Of a stretch of DNA of 64,000 nucleotides, positions 24,878 to 34,732 are shown piece by piece. Within the stretch, counting starts at the first letter, position 1; each line of letters starts with the position of its first letter. Source of the stretch: an uncultured Coriobacteriaceae bacterium (GTDB taxonomy: Bacteria; Actinomycetota; Coriobacteriia; Coriobacteriales; UMGS124); the NCBI GenBank assembly GCA_900539345.1, contig UQBS01000005.1:22838-86837 (forward strand). The letters run 5' to 3'. The notes beneath the pieces are model-generated. The model saw only the letters and a program-made list of their open reading frames with translations. It was not told the origin of the DNA and did no database searches. The translations under genes and the position numbers were made by a program.

Positions 24878-25990
24878 CTAACGTGCGACAGCTTCTACAG
24901 CATCTGCCAAACGTGCCGTGGCACCCGAGTAGCCAAGCGCCTCGACGTGGGAGCGCATAGCCGCAAGACGCGCGGCGTCGTCAAGCAGCGCCAGGAAGTT
25001 GCCCGCAAACTCGGGGGCATCGAGCGCGTCGTCTTCCACGACAACCGCACCGTCGACATCGCTGAGCAGAAGCGCGTTCTGGGCCTGGTGGTTCTCCGTG
25101 GCATACGGATACGGAACCAGCACCGAAGGCACGCCGCGTGCGGCAATCTCGGCGATGGAAGAGGCACCGGCGCGCGAGAACACCAGGTCGGCGGCGGCAA
25201 GGCACGAACCCATGTCGTCGATGTAGGGCATGAGGCGCCAGCGGGCGGCCTCAGCGTCGGTAAGCGCAAGGGTCTGTTTGGCTTGCTCGTAGTCGCGCTT
25301 GCCAGCCGCATGGATGACATAGACGTCAGTGCGCCCAAGCAGTTCGGACTTGAGGGCGGCGGCGGCCTGGTTGAGATGTGCAGCACCCAGGCTTCCGCCA
25401 AACACAAGCAGCACGCGCGCCTGGGCGGGAATGCCCAATGCGGCACGACCCTCCTCGCGGGTGGGTGCCAGCACGGATGCCCTCACCGGGTTGCCTACGA
25501 CCTCGACGCGCGTTGCGGCGCCAAGTTTGCCTTTGAACTTTGCCTGAGAGACGGGATAGGTAAGGGCGAGCACGGCAGCGTCCTTGGCAAGCGCCTTGTT
25601 GGCCATGCCAGGCACGGAATTCTGCTCATGGAGCGCCAGCGGAACCCCGGCCTTTGCGGCAGCCGCGGCAAGAGGGAAGCACACGTACGCCCCGAAGCCC
25701 ACAGCTGCGGCAGGCTTGCCGTCGCGCGCGAACTCGGCGAGCAGAGCCTTGCGGGCGCGTTGCATCTTGATCAGGGCCGTGATGGCCGTCCAGGGGCGCG
25801 ACCGGTCGAAACCGCTGACGTCGAGGCCCTCGAACGAGAAACCCTCCTGCGGCACAAGCGTGGCCTCCATGCCCTTCTTCGTGCCGTAAAAACGCACCTC
25901 ATGGCCGCGGTTGCGCAACTCATGGGCAAGTGCCAACGCCGGGTTGATATGACCGGCGGTGCCGCCAGCTGCAATGGCAAACACGCTCAT
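24878..25990 (-). CDS. murG: Undecaprenyl-PP-MurNAc-pentapeptide GlcNAc transferase
   Basis: GT-B glycosyltransferase that turns lipid I into lipid II on the inner membrane face. 370 residues with AAGGTAGHINPALALA, VGFGAYVCFPLAAAA, LHEQNSVPG and the donor-site block FSRAGASSIAEIAARGVPSVLVPYPYATENHQAQNA. Overlaps ftsW by 4 bases. Confidence 0.96.
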   Translation of the reverse strand: MSVFAIAAGGTAGHINPALALAHELRNRGHEVRFYGTKKGMEATLVPQEGFSFEGLDVSGFDRSRPWTAITALIKMQRARKALLAEFARDGKPAAAVGFGAYVCFPLAAAAAKAGVPLALHEQNSVPGMANKALAKDAAVLALTYPVSQAKFKGKLGAATRVEVVGNPVRASVLAPTREEGRAALGIPAQARVLLVFGGSLGAAHLNQAAAALKSELLGRTDVYVIHAAGKRDYEQAKQTLALTDAEAARWRLMPYIDDMGSCLAAADLVFSRAGASSIAEIAARGVPSVLVPYPYATENHQAQNALLLSDVDGAVVVEDDALDAPEFAGNFLALLDDAARLAAMRSHVEALGYSGATARLADAVEAVAR

Positions 25991-27399
25991 CGTCTGCTTC
26001 CCTCCTGGCGCCTAGACCGCTCGGCGGCCTCAGGCCCCTGTGACTGTCTTGCCTGTTCCCGTGCGTCATAATCCCCTTGGTTGCGACTGGTGTCAGGGCG
26101 CGTACGCACAACCTCGCCGGGCACGCGCAGGGCGGGCCTGGCCGGCGCCATGTCTTCCTGATATGGGCGACCGCCCTCAACAACCGACATGCGTTGCTTG
26201 GCACGAGCGCGCCTGCGCTCGCGACCCTCGCGCACGTCGCGCGCGTTGTCTTGCGCCACACCCGCAATGAGACCCGCCATAATGAGACAGGCAAGAACGG
26301 ATGAGCCACCAGCCGTGATGAAGGGAAGCGGCCTGCCCGTCAGCGGCAAGATGCCCGTAACGCCCGCCATGTTGAGAAACGCCTGGAACTCGACGAGCAC
26401 CGTAAGCGAGGCAGCCAGCAGGCTCGCCGAAAGGTCGCCGCGCTTGCGAGCATCAAACGCGATGCGCAAACCGCAATACGCAAAGAACACGAACAGCCCG
26501 ATGAGCACCATGCAGCCCAAGAACCCCAGCTCCTCGCCGATGATGGCGAAGATGTAGTCGTTCTCGGCCTCGGGTAGGTAAGCGTACTTCTGACGCGACT
26601 CGCCCAGGCCCATCCCAAAGAAGCCTCCCGAGGCAAGCGCGCGGAAGCCATGAATCGACTGCCAGCCGTTTCCGTAATAGTCCGACTCAGGATCGAGCCA
26701 AATGGAGAAGCGCGCAGAGCGGTAGCTTGCAATGGAGATGGCCGCAACGACAAACAGGAGGGCCACAATGGCGGCTCCCACAAGATAACGGGGCTTGACG
26801 CCAGCCAGATACAGCATGGCAAACAGAGCCACACCGATGATGATGATCGTGCCGAGGTCCTTCTCGGCAAAAATCAGGCCGAAGGGGACAACGACAGGCA
26901 GCAGCAAGCGTATGGCACAAACGGACGGGCGCATATCGCCCTGGGCACAGCGTCCCACGTAATGCGCGCACGCCATGACGATGGTGATCTTTGCGAACTC
27001 AGAGGGCTGTAGCGTGAAATTGCCGATAGGCAGCCAACGCGTGGCACCGTTTGTGTTCTTGCCCGCCACAAGCACTAGGATGAGAAGCACGATGGCGAGG
27101 GCCGAGAGTCCCACAAGCCACTTGAACTGCATGAACCGGTTTGCGCCCGCATGCCTCAGGACACAGAATGCGACCGTTCCCAATGCCATGTAAATGGCCT
27201 GCATCTTGAAGGTATGGTAACTGTCGCCACCCGCCATCACCAGCTCGATGGAGGAAGCCGAGAACACCATCGTGAGACCGAAAACACACAGAAGCACCGT
27301 GGCGACCTCGAGCAAAAAGAGAGGCGACGTCAGGTGGCCAATGGTCCAAAACGCACCGGCGTTAACCCTGTGCGACACCTTGGCGCGTGCCTCACTCAT
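25987..27399 (-). CDS. ftsW: Septal peptidoglycan polymerase FtsW (SEDS family)
   Basis: 470 residues from the ATG at 27399, with ten hydrophobic segments. SEDS glycosyltransferase that polymerises lipid II with its partner FtsI. Key blocks: LQPSEFAKITIVMACAHY, FAEKDLGTIIIIGVALFAMLYLAG with the catalytic Asp, GESRQKYAYLPEAENDYIFAIIGEELGF and LPLTGRPLPFITAGGSS. A 90-residue basic, Arg-rich cytoplasmic tail follows the last helix. Its start overlaps the end of murD by 8 bases. Confidence 0.95.
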   Translation of the reverse strand: MSEARAKVSHRVNAGAFWTIGHLTSPLFLLEVATVLLCVFGLTMVFSASSIELVMAGGDSYHTFKMQAIYMALGTVAFCVLRHAGANRFMQFKWLVGLSALAIVLLILVLVAGKNTNGATRWLPIGNFTLQPSEFAKITIVMACAHYVGRCAQGDMRPSVCAIRLLLPVVVPFGLIFAEKDLGTIIIIGVALFAMLYLAGVKPRYLVGAAIVALLFVVAAISIASYRSARFSIWLDPESDYYGNGWQSIHGFRALASGGFFGMGLGESRQKYAYLPEAENDYIFAIIGEELGFLGCMVLIGLFVFFAYCGLRIAFDARKRGDLSASLLAASLTVLVEFQAFLNMAGVTGILPLTGRPLPFITAGGSSVLACLIMAGLIAGVAQDNARDVREGRERRRARAKQRMSVVEGGRPYQEDMAPARPALRVPGEVVRTRPDTSRNQGDYDAREQARQSQGPEAAERSRRQEGSRR

Positions 27400-28816
27400 G
27401 CGCAGCCTCGCACACAGCCTCGTTGGCGACAAGGGCAGCCACCCAGCCCTGGAACACCTCACCGCGCTGCACATAGCCCGTGAACTCGTCAAACGACGAG
27501 CATGCCGGCGAAAGCAGAACCACGTCGCCAGACACGGCAAGCTCGCATGCAGCCTCGAAGGCGTCGCGCATCTTAGGAACAAGACGCAGCTCGCAGCCAG
27601 GATGGGCCAACACCGCCTCTTCAAGCGCGCGATGGATGCGCTGGCCGGCCTCGCCGTAGCACACGGCCGCCTTGCAGTTCGCGACTACCGTTGAGGCGAG
27701 CTCAGACAAATCGGTGCCCTTGTCGTGACCGCCCAGCAGCACGACGGCACGGCCCGACTCGAACGACTTGACAGCCTTGATGGTGGCATCGACGTTTGTG
27801 CCCTTGGAGTCGTCGAAGAACTCGACGCCACGCACCTGCCCACAGGGCTCGATGCGATGCGCCAGGGGCGCGAAGTCGCGCAGACCCTGGGCGACAGCAG
27901 CCTCCTCGGCGCCGAGCTCAAGGGCGCATGCCGCTGCTGCCAGGGCGTTCTGCACATTGTGGGGACCCTTGATGCGCATGTCGCCGACACCGCAGAGCAC
28001 ATGGTCGCGCCCAGAGAGGCGCACGACGAGCTGGCCCTGGGCATCGACCCAGGCAGCGTCGGTCTCGTCGGCAAGCGGCTCGCGCCCCAGCACGGCAACG
28101 CGCACGCCACGGGCACACAGGCGCTCCCCTACCGCCTGGCACGTCTCGTCGTCGCCGAGCACGGCGAGGTCGTCGCCAGCCATGTTGGCGAAAAGCTTCT
28201 CCTTGGCCTGGGCGTAGGCCTCAAGGCTGCCGTGCCACTCCACATGGTCAGGCGTGACATTGAGCAGCACGCCCACATGCGGGGCAAACTGCTTGGAACT
28301 CTCAAGCTGGAAGCTAGACAGCTCAGCGACAAACACCTCGTCGGCAGCGCGGTCTTCCACGCAGGCAATAGGCGGCAGGCCGATGTTGCCCACCGTGCGG
28401 GCAGCCATGCCGGCGGCGCGCAAAAGCTCGCAGGCAAGCGTCGTCGTTGTCGTCTTGCCGTTCGTGCCCGTGATGCCCACCCAATGCTGCGGGCTCACAC
28501 GCCAGGCCAGCTCGGGCTCGCTGATGAGCTCGGCGCAGTGCGCAAGGCCCGAACGGTAGAAACCGCCCGTGCAAGGAATGCCGGGGCTCACAACGCCCAG
28601 GTCGAAGTCACAGGGCAGCTCCTCGGAGCCAACCTCAATGCGCACGCCCATCTCCTCGAGCTCGCGCGCCTTGACCTTCTGGGCCTCGCTCAGCGAGGGC
28701 ACCACAAGCGTGACCGAGTCGACATGACTCGGATTGTGTGCGGCGAGATAGCGTGCGGCAGCCTCGGTGGAAGCGCCGAGGCCGAGCAAGACGATATTGC
28801 CTGTAGGTTCAAACAT
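27392..28816 (-). CDS. murD: UDP-N-acetylmuramoylalanine--D-glutamate ligase
   Basis: Adds D-Glu to UDP-MurNAc-L-Ala. 474 residues: ILLGLGASTEAAARYL at the start, ATP loop GITGTNGKTTTTTL, LNVTPDHVEWHGS with the carbamylated-Lys region after it, and FFDDSKGTNVDATIKAV, LLGGHDKGTDLSEL, LLSPACSSFDEF of the C-terminal domain. Located between mraY and ftsW as usual. Confidence 0.96.
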   Translation of the reverse strand: MFEPTGNIVLLGLGASTEAAARYLAAHNPSHVDSVTLVVPSLSEAQKVKARELEEMGVRIEVGSEELPCDFDLGVVSPGIPCTGGFYRSGLAHCAELISEPELAWRVSPQHWVGITGTNGKTTTTTLACELLRAAGMAARTVGNIGLPPIACVEDRAADEVFVAELSSFQLESSKQFAPHVGVLLNVTPDHVEWHGSLEAYAQAKEKLFANMAGDDLAVLGDDETCQAVGERLCARGVRVAVLGREPLADETDAAWVDAQGQLVVRLSGRDHVLCGVGDMRIKGPHNVQNALAAAACALELGAEEAAVAQGLRDFAPLAHRIEPCGQVRGVEFFDDSKGTNVDATIKAVKSFESGRAVVLLGGHDKGTDLSELASTVVANCKAAVCYGEAGQRIHRALEEAVLAHPGCELRLVPKMRDAFEAACELAVSGDVVLLSPACSSFDEFTGYVQRGEVFQGWVAALVANEAVCEAAHE

Positions 28817-28828
28817 GGGAGGATCCCC

Positions 28829-29851
28829 TTACCCGATGGTCTGGAAGTACAGCGCAAATCCCAGCGCGGCGCATGCGGCGCTGATGATCCAGAACCTCGT
28901 GACGACTTTCGTCTCCGCCCAACCCTTTTTCTCAAAGTGATGGTGCAGAGGCGCCATGAGAAACACGCGCTTGTGGGTGAGCTTGAAGCTTGCCACCTGG
29001 ATGATGACGCTCATGACCTCGACGATAAAGATGCCGCCGATCACAATGGAAGCAACCTCGCTCTTGGTAAGTACCGCAATGGCGGCGAAGGCCGTGCCCA
29101 GGGCGAGAGAACCGGTGTCGCCCATGAAGATGGACGCCGGATAGCAGTTGAACCACAGAAAGCCGATGCACGCGCCCACGCACGCAAAGGCGAAAACCGA
29201 CAGGCCGAGGTTGCCCTGGGCAAACGCCACCATGCCCATGACGCCCAAGGTCACTGCCGAGCAGCCGCCGCACAGACCGTCAAGGCCGTCGTTGAGGTTG
29301 ACGGCGTTGGAGAAGCCCGCCATAAGCAGGTAGACGAACACGAGGTATAACCAAGGCACCTGCACACCGGCAATCGTGGTGGTAAGAACGCCCAAATCGA
29401 TGTTGGCCAGGCCGAAGAGGCTCACGACCGGCGACACGCCGGCCACGTTGACAGCCGCAAGCGTGAAGATGATGACGATAAGCGCCTGGCCGATAAGCTT
29501 GGCGGAAGGTGTGAGGCCAAGCGAGCGCTTGTGGGCCACTGACTCGAAGTCGTCAGCGAAGCCCAGAAGGCCGGTGAGGACGGTTGCGAGCATCGCGAGC
29601 GCAAGCGGGGCGTTCATCGGGGCCAGCACGAGCGTCGCCACGATGACGGCAGTGAGGATGACGACGCCGCCCATGGTGGGCGTGCCCTGCTTCTGCAGGT
29701 GGCGCTGCGGACCATCGGCCCTAATCTGCTGGCCAATCTTGTTGCGACGCAACAGCTTGATCCAGCCGGGCATGAGAACGCACACAATCGCCGCCGCCAC
29801 AAAGATCGCGACGAAAATTACGTAGCTCGGGTAGTTAGATGCTATGCCCAT
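28829..29851 (-). CDS. mraY: Phospho-MurNAc-pentapeptide transferase
   Basis: Transfers the muropeptide to undecaprenyl phosphate, forming lipid I. 340 residues, about ten transmembrane helices. Motifs include QGTPTMGGVVIL, FADDFESV with the Asp pair, NAVNLNDGLDGLCGG, FMGDTGSLALG and the MAPLHHHFEKKGWAETKVV loop. Overlaps the end of murF by 10 bases, so translation is probably coupled. Confidence 0.97.
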   Translation of the reverse strand: MGIASNYPSYVIFVAIFVAAAIVCVLMPGWIKLLRRNKIGQQIRADGPQRHLQKQGTPTMGGVVILTAVIVATLVLAPMNAPLALAMLATVLTGLLGFADDFESVAHKRSLGLTPSAKLIGQALIVIIFTLAAVNVAGVSPVVSLFGLANIDLGVLTTTIAGVQVPWLYLVFVYLLMAGFSNAVNLNDGLDGLCGGCSAVTLGVMGMVAFAQGNLGLSVFAFACVGACIGFLWFNCYPASIFMGDTGSLALGTAFAAIAVLTKSEVASIVIGGIFIVEVMSVIIQVASFKLTHKRVFLMAPLHHHFEKKGWAETKVVTRFWIISAACAALGFALYFQTIG

Positions 29852-31287
29852 GCCTGGGTCACCGCCTCGACAGTCTTTTCCAATCCAGTTGAATGCGAGG
29901 CCTTGACGAGCAACGCGTCGCCCTCACATGCAAGTTCCTTCAAAACGTTCGCGGCACCGGCGGCATCTGCAACCTCGACCACGTTGTTTTCGCTCATGCC
30001 CATGAGCAGGGCCGCCTGGGCCATGGAGCGCGACAGCGGCCCCACAGCCACGAGCACGTCGACGCCCTTGCCGGCGGCATACCCTCCCACGGCGGCATGA
30101 ATGACCTCGGAATCCTCGCCCAACTCGCCCATGTCGCCCAAGCAGGCAATGCGACGGGCTGCCTTGAGGCTGCAGAGCACGTCGAGCGCACGACGCATCG
30201 AGTCGGCGTTTGCGTTGTAGCAGTCGTTGATGAGCGTGATGCCGGCAGCGCAGCGCACGACCTGCTGACGGTTGCCCTCCAGGCGCAGACCCGCGAGCGC
30301 CTGAGAGATTTGCTCGGCAGCGATACCAAGCAGGTCGCCCATGGCGGCGGCGGCCAGCGCGTCGCTCACGTTGTGGACACCGGGAAGGCCCAGGTCGAGC
30401 TGCATGGAAGCGCCGCTTGGCAGTGTCGCCGTGCCATGGGCGCACCCCAACTCGTCAAGCTCGACGTTTGCGCACGATGCGTCGTCGGCCTCACTTGTGC
30501 CGAACGTGAGGGTGCGCACGCCCGCAGGGGCAGCAACGTTGCTGGCAATCCAAGGGGTGTAGTCGTCCTGGCCCCACAGAAGCACGCAAGGCTCAACGTC
30601 CAAGGAGTTGCCCGCCTGCTGTCCCAAGGCCGCGACCAGCTCGGACTTTGCGCGGGCGATGTTGAGGCGGCTGCCAAGGATGCCGATGTGCGCCGTGCCC
30701 ACGTTCGTGATAATGCCGATGTGAGGGCGGGCAACAGCAGCGATAGCCTCAATCTCATGCATGGCGTTCATGCCCATCTCCACTACGAGCGCCTCGGCGT
30801 CGAGCGGGCACGACAACACCGTGAGGGGCGCGCCAAGCGTGGAGTTGAGGTTGCCAGCGGTGGCATGCGTCTTGAACTTGGTCGCAAGGACGCGCGCGCA
30901 CATCTCCTTCGTCGTGGTCTTGCCCGACGACCCTGTGACGCCGACCACCACGCAATGCAGCTTGTCACGCCACCAAGAGGCAAGGTCCTGCAGGGCCTTC
31001 TCTCCCGAAGCGGCCAGGAGCAGGGCCGCATTGCAGGCACGAGCACGCGCAAACTCAGCCTCGGTAGGCTCGCGGGTCATGATGACCGCCGCCGCACCCG
31101 CCTCAAGCGCCCGCCCAACGTAGTCGTTGCCGTCAACGCGCTCACCCACAAGGGCGACAAACAGGCAACCGTCCTCAACCTTGCGCGAGTCGATGGCGAC
31201 CCCCACAACACGTCGGGGCTGCCCCGGGCACTCTATGACGCGCGCGCAGACCGCCTGGGCGATCTCGCGCGGCTCGGCGTTAAACAT
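29842..31287 (-). CDS. murF: UDP-MurNAc-tripeptide--D-alanyl-D-alanine ligase
   Basis: Adds D-Ala-D-Ala to finish the pentapeptide. 481 residues: GVAIDSRKVEDGCLFVALVGERVDGNDYV N-terminal domain, ATP loop GVTGSSGKTTTKEM, MGMNAMHEIEAIAAVARPHIGIITNVGTAHIG, INDCYNANADSMRRAL and LGDMGELGEDSEVIH. In most dcw clusters murE lies between ftsI and murF; here ftsI is followed directly by murF. Confidence 0.96.
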   Translation of the reverse strand: MFNAEPREIAQAVCARVIECPGQPRRVVGVAIDSRKVEDGCLFVALVGERVDGNDYVGRALEAGAAAVIMTREPTEAEFARARACNAALLLAASGEKALQDLASWWRDKLHCVVVGVTGSSGKTTTKEMCARVLATKFKTHATAGNLNSTLGAPLTVLSCPLDAEALVVEMGMNAMHEIEAIAAVARPHIGIITNVGTAHIGILGSRLNIARAKSELVAALGQQAGNSLDVEPCVLLWGQDDYTPWIASNVAAPAGVRTLTFGTSEADDASCANVELDELGCAHGTATLPSGASMQLDLGLPGVHNVSDALAAAAMGDLLGIAAEQISQALAGLRLEGNRQQVVRCAAGITLINDCYNANADSMRRALDVLCSLKAARRIACLGDMGELGEDSEVIHAAVGGYAAGKGVDVLVAVGPLSRSMAQAALLMGMSENNVVEVADAAGAANVLKELACEGDALLVKASHSTGLEKTVEAVTQAWA

Positions 31288-31313
31288 CGAGCCTCTCCTT
31301 TCGTGCTAACAAC

Positions 31314-33230
31314 CTAATATGAAGGCGGGATCTGAAGCTTTTTCAGAGCCGTCTCCATGATGACGGACCACACGGGACCCGCAGCCTCCGAACCCGTGGC
31401 GCCGGTTACATAGTCGATCATGACGTATACAAGAACCTTCGGGTCATCGGTAGGGCCAAAGCCGATGAACGACACCGTGTTCGTGTTCGCGAAGTACAAG
31501 CCGGTCGTGTCGTCAACGCGTTCGGCCGTACCAGTCTTACCCGACAGGCGATACCCCTCGACCTTGCCGGTGTTGCCGTAGCCGTTCTCGATAACGCTGT
31601 ACATCATCTCGGAGACCTGGCGGGCCGTGTCAGACGAAATGGCCCTGCCAACCTCGGGATAGCTCTGCTGCTGCCCGGCGATGCTCACAAGGAAATGCGG
31701 CTGCACGAGCACGCCGTCGTTGGCGATGGCACTGATGGCACGGGCCATCTGGAACGGGGGCACGGCGAGTGCCTGGCCAAACGCCATGGACGCCCAAGCG
31801 CCGGTGTACTCGCTGTACTCGGGCACGATGCCTGAGACCTCACCGGGGTAATCGATGCCCGTGAGGGTGCCGATTTTGAAGCGCTGCGTGTAGTCGTAGA
31901 AGTTCCGGGAGCCGAGACCCTCGGCGCACTCAACCATACCGACGTTGCTCGAACGCTCGAGCACCTCGGTGAGCGTGAGGTCGATGTCGTAATCACGCTT
32001 GTCCGAGTCGCCGACCCAGTCGTCACCGACCTGAATCTCGGCGGGGCAATAATAGTTTGTCGTGGGAGTGGCGATACCCAGGTCAATGGCAGCGGAAGCC
32101 GTGATCGGCTTGAAGGTGGAGCCGGGCTCATAGGAGTCGCTCACGCATTTGACGTTGAACGCCTCGGTCGCGGCGGCCTTGATGTTGGACAGGTCGAGGT
32201 AGGGCGTGGAGACGCATGCAAGGACCTCACCGGTCTCGGGCTGCATCACGATGGCAACGCCCGAGCGTGCACCCCATTCAGCCACGGCCTTCGCAATCTG
32301 CTCCTGCGCCGTACGCTGGATGTCGAGGTCGATGGATATGACGATGTTCTCGCCGTCGACGGGGTCGATGCGCACGGCCTCGCCCCCCACGATGGGATCG
32401 CCATCGCGGGAACGCTCCTGCACGAGGTAGCCATCGGTGCCGGAGAGTACGTCTTCATATTGGAGTTCGAGGCCCGTGATGCCCTTGTTCTCATCGCCGC
32501 CTATGATGCCGATGACGTTGCCCGCAACCTCGCCTTGCGTGTACACGCGCTTCTGCACGTCTTCGTACTCAAAGCCCGAAATCGCGACAAGACCGGCCTT
32601 CTTACGATCGATGTTGGCTGTCTCAAGCGCCGATTTGAGGTTTGCCTTCAACAGGGGGTCGGCATTTTTGGCGAGATATTCGTACACCGAGTCGCGCGAG
32701 CAAATGTCGGCATACGTGCTTGCATCGCCACCGAGCACCTCGGCAATGAGGTTGGCAGTGGCGTTGATCGCATCGTTGTTTTGCACCACTTTGGGGTGGA
32801 TGGCGATGTTGACGGCGTCGACCGAGCGGGCAAGCACGTTGCCGTTGCGGTCGTAAATGGCACCGCGCCTATGGGGCAGCGTGAGGTTTGCCGTACGCTC
32901 CTCTGAAGCGTCCGTCGAAATCTCGCCCGTCTCTATCGCCTGAAGATAAAAGAGCTTGGCGGTTACAACAAAAAAGGCCAGACCGAGGACACCGCCCACC
33001 ACCGCTTCGCGGGAATAGGGTGTCTCGTTGAACCACGCCAAAGCATGCTGGGCGAGCTTGCCGGGTACGCTGTCTTGCGCGCGCCTGGCACTGGGCCGCT
33101 CATCGGCTGAAACGGTGTTGGGGGCATCGTTGCGCTCAGGGGCGCCTGGCCTGCTGGTACCGGGAGCGGTCTTGGACGAGTCGCGCCCGGAGGAGCTGCG
33201 CACCCGCGATTCTTCATCGCGCGCGGACAT
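31314..33230 (-). CDS. ftsI: Septal peptidoglycan transpeptidase FtsI/PBP3
   Basis: Class B penicillin-binding protein that cross-links septal wall. 638 residues: Ser/Arg-rich cytoplasmic part to about 75, one transmembrane helix (about 78-98), a dimerisation domain (RRGAIYDRNGNVLA), and the transpeptidase domain with catalytic STFK (371-374), SSN (427-429) and KTGT (565-568). No PASTA domains. The ATG lacks a strong RBS and lies 2 bases after the ftsL stop, suggesting coupling. Confidence 0.96.
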   Translation of the reverse strand: MSARDEESRVRSSSGRDSSKTAPGTSRPGAPERNDAPNTVSADERPSARRAQDSVPGKLAQHALAWFNETPYSREAVVGGVLGLAFFVVTAKLFYLQAIETGEISTDASEERTANLTLPHRRGAIYDRNGNVLARSVDAVNIAIHPKVVQNNDAINATANLIAEVLGGDASTYADICSRDSVYEYLAKNADPLLKANLKSALETANIDRKKAGLVAISGFEYEDVQKRVYTQGEVAGNVIGIIGGDENKGITGLELQYEDVLSGTDGYLVQERSRDGDPIVGGEAVRIDPVDGENIVISIDLDIQRTAQEQIAKAVAEWGARSGVAIVMQPETGEVLACVSTPYLDLSNIKAAATEAFNVKCVSDSYEPGSTFKPITASAAIDLGIATPTTNYYCPAEIQVGDDWVGDSDKRDYDIDLTLTEVLERSSNVGMVECAEGLGSRNFYDYTQRFKIGTLTGIDYPGEVSGIVPEYSEYTGAWASMAFGQALAVPPFQMARAISAIANDGVLVQPHFLVSIAGQQQSYPEVGRAISSDTARQVSEMMYSVIENGYGNTGKVEGYRLSGKTGTAERVDDTTGLYFANTNTVSFIGFGPTDDPKVLVYVMIDYVTGATGSEAAGPVWSVIMETALKKLQIPPSY

Positions 33231-33232
33231 GA

Positions 33233-33682
33233 CTACTCGGTTTCTGCGGCCATATCAGCCGGGACGCCGGATAGGTCCACCTCGGCACTCTGCTCAGGAT
33301 AGGTCATGCCGTAGACCTGCGTCGCAATCGACCAGACGCGATCCTTGTCGCTGTAGATCGAGTTCTGCACCTCAAGTTCGGAGGCGCTGTAGCGCGCTGC
33401 CTCAAGCTGAGTGTCGAGGTCGGTGTTCTGGGAAAGGTAGCCAAACGTCGCTGCAACAAGAAAAACCTTGACAAGGCCCGTAAGCAGCACGGTAGCAAGA
33501 AGAGCACCGACGCACTTAGCAACAGTGATAACAACAGGCGACAGCGGCGTTGTGGCATGCGGGGAGTTTCCACCCTCAACGACGTTCCAATCGCGGCGCA
33601 CACGCTCGTGCTGTGGCGCGGTCTGCTCAGGCATAGCATAGGCATGCATATCGTAAGCTGTGTTGTCGTCGTATCGTGCCAA
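33233..33682 (-). CDS. ftsL: FtsL-like divisome protein
   Basis: 149 residues with a cytoplasmic Pro/His/Arg-rich start, one transmembrane helix (VVITVAKCVGALLATVLLTGL and on) and a short coiled coil (TQLEAARYSASELEVQNSIYSDKDRVWSIATQVYGM) as in FtsL/DivIC. Identity rests on position between rsmH and ftsI and on this topology. TTG at 33682 is chosen because a full AGGAGGTGA lies five bases before it; a GTG at 33691 overlaps that RBS. Confidence 0.8.
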   Translation of the reverse strand: MARYDDNTAYDMHAYAMPEQTAPQHERVRRDWNVVEGGNSPHATTPLSPVVITVAKCVGALLATVLLTGLVKVFLVAATFGYLSQNTDLDTQLEAARYSASELEVQNSIYSDKDRVWSIATQVYGMTYPEQSAEVDLSGVPADMAAETE

Positions 33683-33739
33683 CCCTGTCACCTCCTCATG
33701 TCATCGCGTGCCGTCGTGTGCGGCACAGGGGTAGTGATT

Positions 33740-34729
33740 TTAGACCAATTTCACCGCAGATCGGACCTTAGCAGAGCGAGAGCGCGGATTACGTACAATC
33801 TCTTCTTCACTGGGAACGCGAGGCTTGCGTTCTTGGAGTTTCAGTACAGATTTGCAGCCGCACACGCACACCGGAAGGCCGGGCGGACACGTACACCTCT
33901 CCGTGAAGGACTTGAACGTCTCCTTCACGATGCGGTCCTCAAGCGAGTGGTAACTGATGACGCAGATGCGACCACCCGGGTTGAGCCAACGTACGGCCGC
34001 GTCCAAGCCGGACTTGAGCGCATCCATCTCGTGGTTGACCTCGATACGGATGGCCTGGAACGTCTTGCGCGCCGGATGATGGCCGCCGCTTCGACGCTCG
34101 GCCGCCGGGATACCCTCTTTGATGACGTCAACCAGCTGCAGCGTCGTCTCGATCGGGGCACTCGCCCTGCGGGCGACGATACGGGATGCAATGCGGGAAG
34201 CCCACTTTTCTTCGCCGTAGACGCGAAGGATGCGAGCCAGATCAGCCTCGGTGTAATGGTTCACGACCTCATAGGCGGTCAGCGTGTTGTTGGCCGTGTC
34301 CATGCGCATATCAAGCGGGGCGTCCTCGTGATAGGAGAAGCCGCGCTCGGGAATGTCGAGCTGGGGCGAGCTCACACCCAGGTCGAACAGGAAGCAATCG
34401 ACACCGGGGACCTCGGCCTGCTGCAGCAGGCGATCAAGCTCGGAGAAGTTGCCCTTGAGCTGCAAAGACCTCAGCTCGGGCAGCTGCTCGCGAATGCGCG
34501 CACCAGCATTTGCGAGGGCGAGGTCGTCCTGGTCGACGCCGATGAGCATGCCCGTGGGGCCGCACAGCTTGCCCATCTCAAGGGAATGGCCGGCACCGCC
34601 GAGCGTGCAGTCGCACACGACGTCGCCATCGGCGGGGCGCAGCGTCTCGAGAACCTCGTCAAGCATGACGGGAATGTGATGAAATTCAACCTGAGGGGCT
34701 TCGGCCCCGGCGAGTTCCTGTGTGGTCAC
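33740..34729 (-). CDS. rsmH: 16S rRNA (cytosine1402-N4)-methyltransferase
   Basis: Methylates the base of C1402, the same nucleotide whose ribose RsmI (7025-7948) modifies. 329 residues: HIPVMLDEVLETL, CDCTLGGAGHSLEMG SAM loop, GVDQDDLALANA, LFDLGVSSPQLD, RGFSYHEDAPLDMRMD and VISYHSLEDRIVKETF. The C-terminus carries CTCPPGLPVCVCG, a small Cys cluster. Follows mraZ by 3 bases. Confidence 0.96.
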   Translation of the reverse strand: MTTQELAGAEAPQVEFHHIPVMLDEVLETLRPADGDVVCDCTLGGAGHSLEMGKLCGPTGMLIGVDQDDLALANAGARIREQLPELRSLQLKGNFSELDRLLQQAEVPGVDCFLFDLGVSSPQLDIPERGFSYHEDAPLDMRMDTANNTLTAYEVVNHYTEADLARILRVYGEEKWASRIASRIVARRASAPIETTLQLVDVIKEGIPAAERRSGGHHPARKTFQAIRIEVNHEMDALKSGLDAAVRWLNPGGRICVISYHSLEDRIVKETFKSFTERCTCPPGLPVCVCGCKSVLKLQERKPRVPSEEEIVRNPRSRSAKVRSAVKLV

Positions 34730-34732
34730 CTG

